Source: Circinella minor
Taxonomy: Eukaryota > Mucoromycota > Mucoromycetes > Mucorales > Lichtheimiaceae
DNA length: 64,000 nt
Direction: 5' to 3'
NCBI GenBank assembly: GCA_016758965.1
Contig: JAEPRB010000181.1
Coordinates: 1-64,000, forward strand
Within the stretch, counting starts at the first letter, position 1, and each line of letters begins with the position of its first letter. A program made the position numbers and the translations under genes. Shown in pieces: positions 60,861-64,000 of this stretch. The notes under the pieces were generated by a model. It searched no databases and had not been told where the DNA came from. It saw only the letters and a program-made list of their open reading frames with translations.

Positions 60861-60990
60861 GAGTTTGAAGGGGGTTTGGGGACTTTCCCCCCGACGCACT
60901 ACCAAACTGTAGCCCGAAGGATTTGACACTAAGCGAAGTGAAGGGGCTCAAACGAGGAAGGTGCGAAGGTAACGAAGGCTCGTGAATTCT
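60861..60990 (+). repeat. GC-rich hairpin element, left copy
   Basis: A sharply GC-rich segment in AT-rich DNA. It carries G-run/C-run complementarity (ggggtttggggactttcccc type) followed by CGACGCA, AGCGAAGTGAAGGGGCTCA and GAGGAAGG. A related copy lies in inverted orientation at 62870-63002; the shared order is CGACGCA, then AGCGAAG-AAGGGGCTCA, then GAAGG. Confidence 0.65.
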
Positions 60991-61002
60991 AGTTTGTCTT
61001 AA

Positions 61003-61370
61003 TTGGTGGCTAATACGTACGTAATTCCAAATTTTAATTCTAATGTGTTAACTATTTCCTTAGCAATTTCAAGCACTCCGTGTCTTCTTGAGTCATTTAC
61101 ATCGCTTAAACTAAATCCGGTTGTAGCTGCACCAATCGAAGTGTTCAAACATTTACTTTATGTAACCAGTACGTTTGAAACGTGTGTGTCTATTGTAAGT
61201 TTCTTCCCGTCTTGTCTATTAATTATAGAAGGATGATTTGTACCAATGGGTAGAGGAAGCGACATAACTTGGATTACTTTTTTTTAATTTTCCATATTGG
61301 TTTCGATGAGAGTGAATGGATTTTTTTCTGTCATATACCTCATAACTGCTTGGTTGTTGTTAAAATTGAC
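61003..61370 (-). pseudogene. Coding relic of unknown family between the hairpin elements
   Basis: One minus-strand frame reads like protein over roughly 100 codons, e.g. SLPLPIGTNHPSIINRQDGK and SLSDVNDSRRHGVLEIAKEI / VNTLELKFGITYVLATN, but contains at least two in-frame stops. More broken segments are visible up to about 62100 (for example NEQVVFRTGIKKWIIRARRL). I do not recognise the family. The position between inverted elements suggests cargo or the dead transposase of a mobile element. Confidence 0.5.
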
Positions 61371-62869
61371 AATACGTAATAATCCAGACAAAAGTCAAAA
61401 TTATTACAGCTAGTAAAAATGAGCCATTTGATTTTGATATTGAGCTGTTATCAAATGAATATAAGCTCTACCACATATTAAGATAAATATGATCCAAATG
61501 AAACATGATAGGATTCATTATTTGATATCAATTTTTATTCAAAAAAATAAATATAGAGCAAATGTATTTTTTATTTTTCTTTTTGCTTACTGCAGAATTG
61601 TCCCAAAACATTAATGAATGCTTGATCCAAGCTTGGTGATCTTAGGCTCAGAGTTGTAAACATCCCATTTATGTATACCAGTAACTTAAATTTACTTGAT
61701 ATGGCTCCATTTCCTTCAAACAGTTCAATTTGGATATTAAGGCACACTTTTCAAAACCATACGTAGCCCATTTTTATTTTGAATGACTAAATTTAACCTC
61801 CAAAACTGTACTTGTGGATGCAACGCCAAGTCCATGTTCATAATTTTACAAGTTTCATCATTCAAGGATACATACGTATTGATGCTGTAAAAGTAGTTTT
61901 GAAAATGGTGATGTTTGCAAACCGATTTTGAAGCCTATCTTCAATTTCTGGAGTACAATTCGAACAGATATTATCCTGAGGATCTCTCAATTAACCTTCT
62001 GGCGCGAATAATCCATTTTTTTATGCCAGTTCTAAACACAACTTGTTCATTTTCCCAATGCTATTTTTTTCATTTCCTTCATAGTCACATATTGAAAATG
62101 GTTGTAGTTGCAATGTATGTATCTTTCACGTATATTTTATATACTTAAGTAAAATATCGGTGATTCGATAAACCAGTATCCGGTGAACTTTCTTAAATAT
62201 TTACCGGATTTATAATGGTTTTTTTTTTTATTTTGTATAATACTACTTTTTTGATTAGTAAAATCAGTAGTACAGAATGCTTAAACGACATATCAGCTTT
62301 TTCCTTTGTTTCTAAGTAATTAATTCGTTTGTGCAGCAAATAAAAGTATTCAGTTCCTTCTTGTCATTAAGAGAAAGTTCGTCACCAAATTTTTGATACG
62401 TAACAGTGTCTCTTTTTTGCCAAATTCTTATGGATACTTTTTTGTTCTTCATCATTTCCTTCTTTCTCAACTTCTTCTTGTACATACCTGCTCGTTACCG
62501 TTAAATATGTAACCGTTGATGTAATTCATTTCTACACATTCATCCTTTATTTTAATACAAACACACTTTGTTGTAAATTTATTTATTGATATCCTGTCTC
62601 TGGTTCATTGTTTCTATTTCATGAATATTTTCACTTTTATCGCTAAAAGAATAACTCACAGTAGTAAATCTGTGCCTAGTAAGCAGCTAGCTCCATTATA
62701 ATCTTTTTTACCATGTTCATCTTAATCTAATCATAGTATACAGTATTCTGTATTTACTAGCTGAGTCTAAATAGTTAAACAGGTATTTCGCTAAACCTGT
62801 ACAAATCCTCTCGTATATTGAGTACCGGTTTTTACGAAAAATTACTATATTATTATTATTATTATTATT

Positions 62870-63002
62870 ATTAGCAACCCTTCCTGTCACTTCGCTCGGA
62901 TAAATGAGCCCCTTTGCTTCGCTTCCGGTCATTTAACGGATTGCGTCGCAAAAGGGGGTTCCCCTTTGATCCCCAACGGCGCTTCGCGCCTGGTAGCAAC
63001 GA
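62870..63002 (-). repeat. GC-rich hairpin element, right (inverted) copy
   Basis: The inverted partner of 60861-60990. On the plus strand it contains three small palindromes in a row: TTGCG/CGCAA (62941-62951), AAAGGGGG/CCCCTTT (62952-62967) and GGCGC-TTC-GCGCC (62978-62990). An ATT-repeat touches its inner edge at 62850-62873. Confidence 0.65.
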
Positions 63003-63174
63003 TATTCAAGGCTATATAATACTTTTTAAGATAAAAAAAAAATATATCAGATATTAGTGATAAAATAACATTTTTTTTACTCCTTTTTTGTGTAAAAGTT
63101 ATTATAAATTATTATTATTATTATTATAAGTATCACAAATAAGCGTGATAGGTACATGATTTAATTGGCTCAGG

Positions 63175-63262
63175 CAATGTCATACTTCTGGCAAAGCAAT
63201 GTCTTATTTCGGGCAAAGCAATACCCTATTTCGGGCAAAGCAATGCCACATTTTAGGCATTG
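63175..63262 (+). repeat. 22-bp tandem repeat, four copies
   Basis: Units start at 63175, 63197, 63219 and 63241; the consensus is caatgtcttatttc-gggcaaag. The last unit is the most diverged. The array is followed at once by a CCAAT and a TATA box, so it may be an upstream activating array. Confidence 0.88.
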
Positions 63263-63277
63263 CCAATAGTATAAATA
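63263..63277 (+). promoter_or_regulatory. CCAAT + TATAAATA promoter core
   Basis: CCAAT at 63263-63267 and TATAAATA at 63270-63277 sit directly after the 22-bp repeats and point toward the DDE transposase about 530 bp downstream. Transcription from here is inference. Confidence 0.5.
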
Positions 63278-63556
63278 TCCCATAATTATTCTCTATCTTT
63301 ACCTTTAAATCTTTTAGTCTTTTAACAATTAAATAATTGGCCTGACAATAGTTTTCTTTGAGCATAAAGTCTCTTAAACTCATTATATTAATATTTCTCT
63401 TTTGTGGATTCAGACGTAATATAAGAACGCCTACAACTCAAATTTCTATTCTATTTCATATCATTTATTATTCAAATACAACTACATAGTGTATTATTTC
63501 TTTTTTATTTTATATCTTTATACGAAGTACTTCAATCACGCATTGAGCACTTCACT

Positions 63557-63785
63557 AGGGCGAGTTCCAGATCAGTTGTCAGAAAAGGTTTTTTTTTTAT
63601 TCTACGTACGTACATGATATTTTTCCTGGACAAGTGATACGTACTGATTGTTAATTGCTACGTAACAAATAAAAGTATACGTACACAATATATATCAAAT
63701 GGTGTAAAGTATTTATGTAATTTATTATACAATTTTATGTAGTAAATATACACAATTTATTAATCATAATTATTTGCTTATGTAT
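63557..63785. repeat. Dispersed repeat, copy 2 (first copy at 35399)
   Basis: Similar to 35399-35640 in the same orientation with small indels; see copy 1. It ends just before the acceptor-like site of the transposase exon and contains five TACGTA palindromes. Confidence 0.75.
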
Positions 63786-63804
63786 TTAATATATCCCCAT
63801 ACAG

Positions 63805-64000
63805 TATGATCTGTGAAAGAGTTTGGTCAACACGTAATGGTGAACCTGTTGTTGTAGAAATGTCCTCGGGAAGAGCTACATCAGCTACTGTGTTGGGTGC
63901 TATTTCTTCTGTAGGAGTTGTAAACTTGTCAATGAGAGAGCCTGGAAATGTGAAGATAAGAAAAGTGGCGAGTGTAAGGCACCCAATGATAAGTTATCAA
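63805..64000 (+). CDS. Tc1/mariner-type DDE transposase, partial (runs off window)
   Basis: After an acceptor-like ATACAG the plus-strand frame stays open to the window end. It reads CERVWSTRNGEPVVVEM, ATSATVLGAISSVGVVNLSM and RKVASVRHPMISYQ. The VLGAIS block and the pattern W-S-x-R-G-x-P with an alternating beta-strand V-V-V-E are typical of the DDE_3 core of the Tc1/mariner (IS630) superfamily found in many copies in Mucorales. The N-terminal helix-turn-helix is not seen upstream in any frame, so either an upstream exon is missing or the copy is truncated. The rest of the gene lies beyond 64000. Confidence 0.72.

Noticed and set aside
63175..63262. Short direct repeats as a CRISPR array
   Set aside because: Units are contiguous without spacers, and the genome is eukaryotic.

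Overview
The window is nuclear DNA of a filamentous fungus, most probably a Mucoromycota species of the Mucorales type; I cannot name the genus. Non-coding DNA is very AT-rich and full of A/T homopolymers. Introns are short (about 60-150 bp), genes carry many exons, and the gene set (CK1, FKBP12, Dnm1, Lrg1-type LIM-RhoGAP, Elg1, Sqt1/AAMP, RalGAP-alpha) is fungal. No prokaryotic operons, rRNA, tRNA or CRISPR arrays are visible. All spliced models were built by hand from reading frame, donor/acceptor dinucleotides and family conservation. Except for one small gene (32693-33328) they join in frame with no internal stop.

Layout. 2.0-33.3 kb is gene-dense. It holds an O-fucosyltransferase-like type II membrane protein (+), an Ino4/Mlx-like bHLH factor (-), FKBP12 (+), Dnm1 (+), Lrg1-like LIM-RhoGAP (-), Elg1/ATAD5-type PCNA unloader (-), the SDH assembly factor Acn9/SDHAF3 (+), a histidine-phosphatase (-), a polyQ protein with tandem SUMO-consensus motifs (-), casein kinase 1 (-), Sqt1/AAMP (+), and two small proteins (-). 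33.3-45.8 kb is gene-poor. It contains a decayed Ty3/Gypsy pol relic (about 38.8-40.0 kb), two orphan ORFs with textbook TATA promoters, a degenerate tandem repeat and a dispersed repeat. 45.8-59.3 kb is gene-dense again: a small PPxY membrane protein, a glutaminyl cyclase, a one-finger C2H2 protein and a 24-exon RalGAP-alpha, all on the minus strand. 59.3-64 kb is mobile-element territory: inverted GC-rich hairpin elements around a dead coding relic, then a promoter-like array of 22-bp repeats leading into a Tc1/mariner-type DDE transposase that runs off the window end.

Functional themes. Several genes act on small-GTPase or membrane and cell-wall dynamics (Lrg1 on Rho1, RalGAP-alpha on Ral/Rheb-type GTPases, Dnm1 in mitochondrial and peroxisomal fission). 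Elg1 serves replication, Sqt1 ribosome assembly and SDHAF3 respiration. They are neighbours rather than a cluster.

Most unusual signals: a 10-nt micro-exon in DNM1; 3' splice sites placed directly after long A-tracts; a five-fold tandem psi-K-x-E block; a very strong excess of the palindrome TACGTA in the gene-poor stretches; and the repeat array, CCAAT and TATA box upstream of the DDE transposase.
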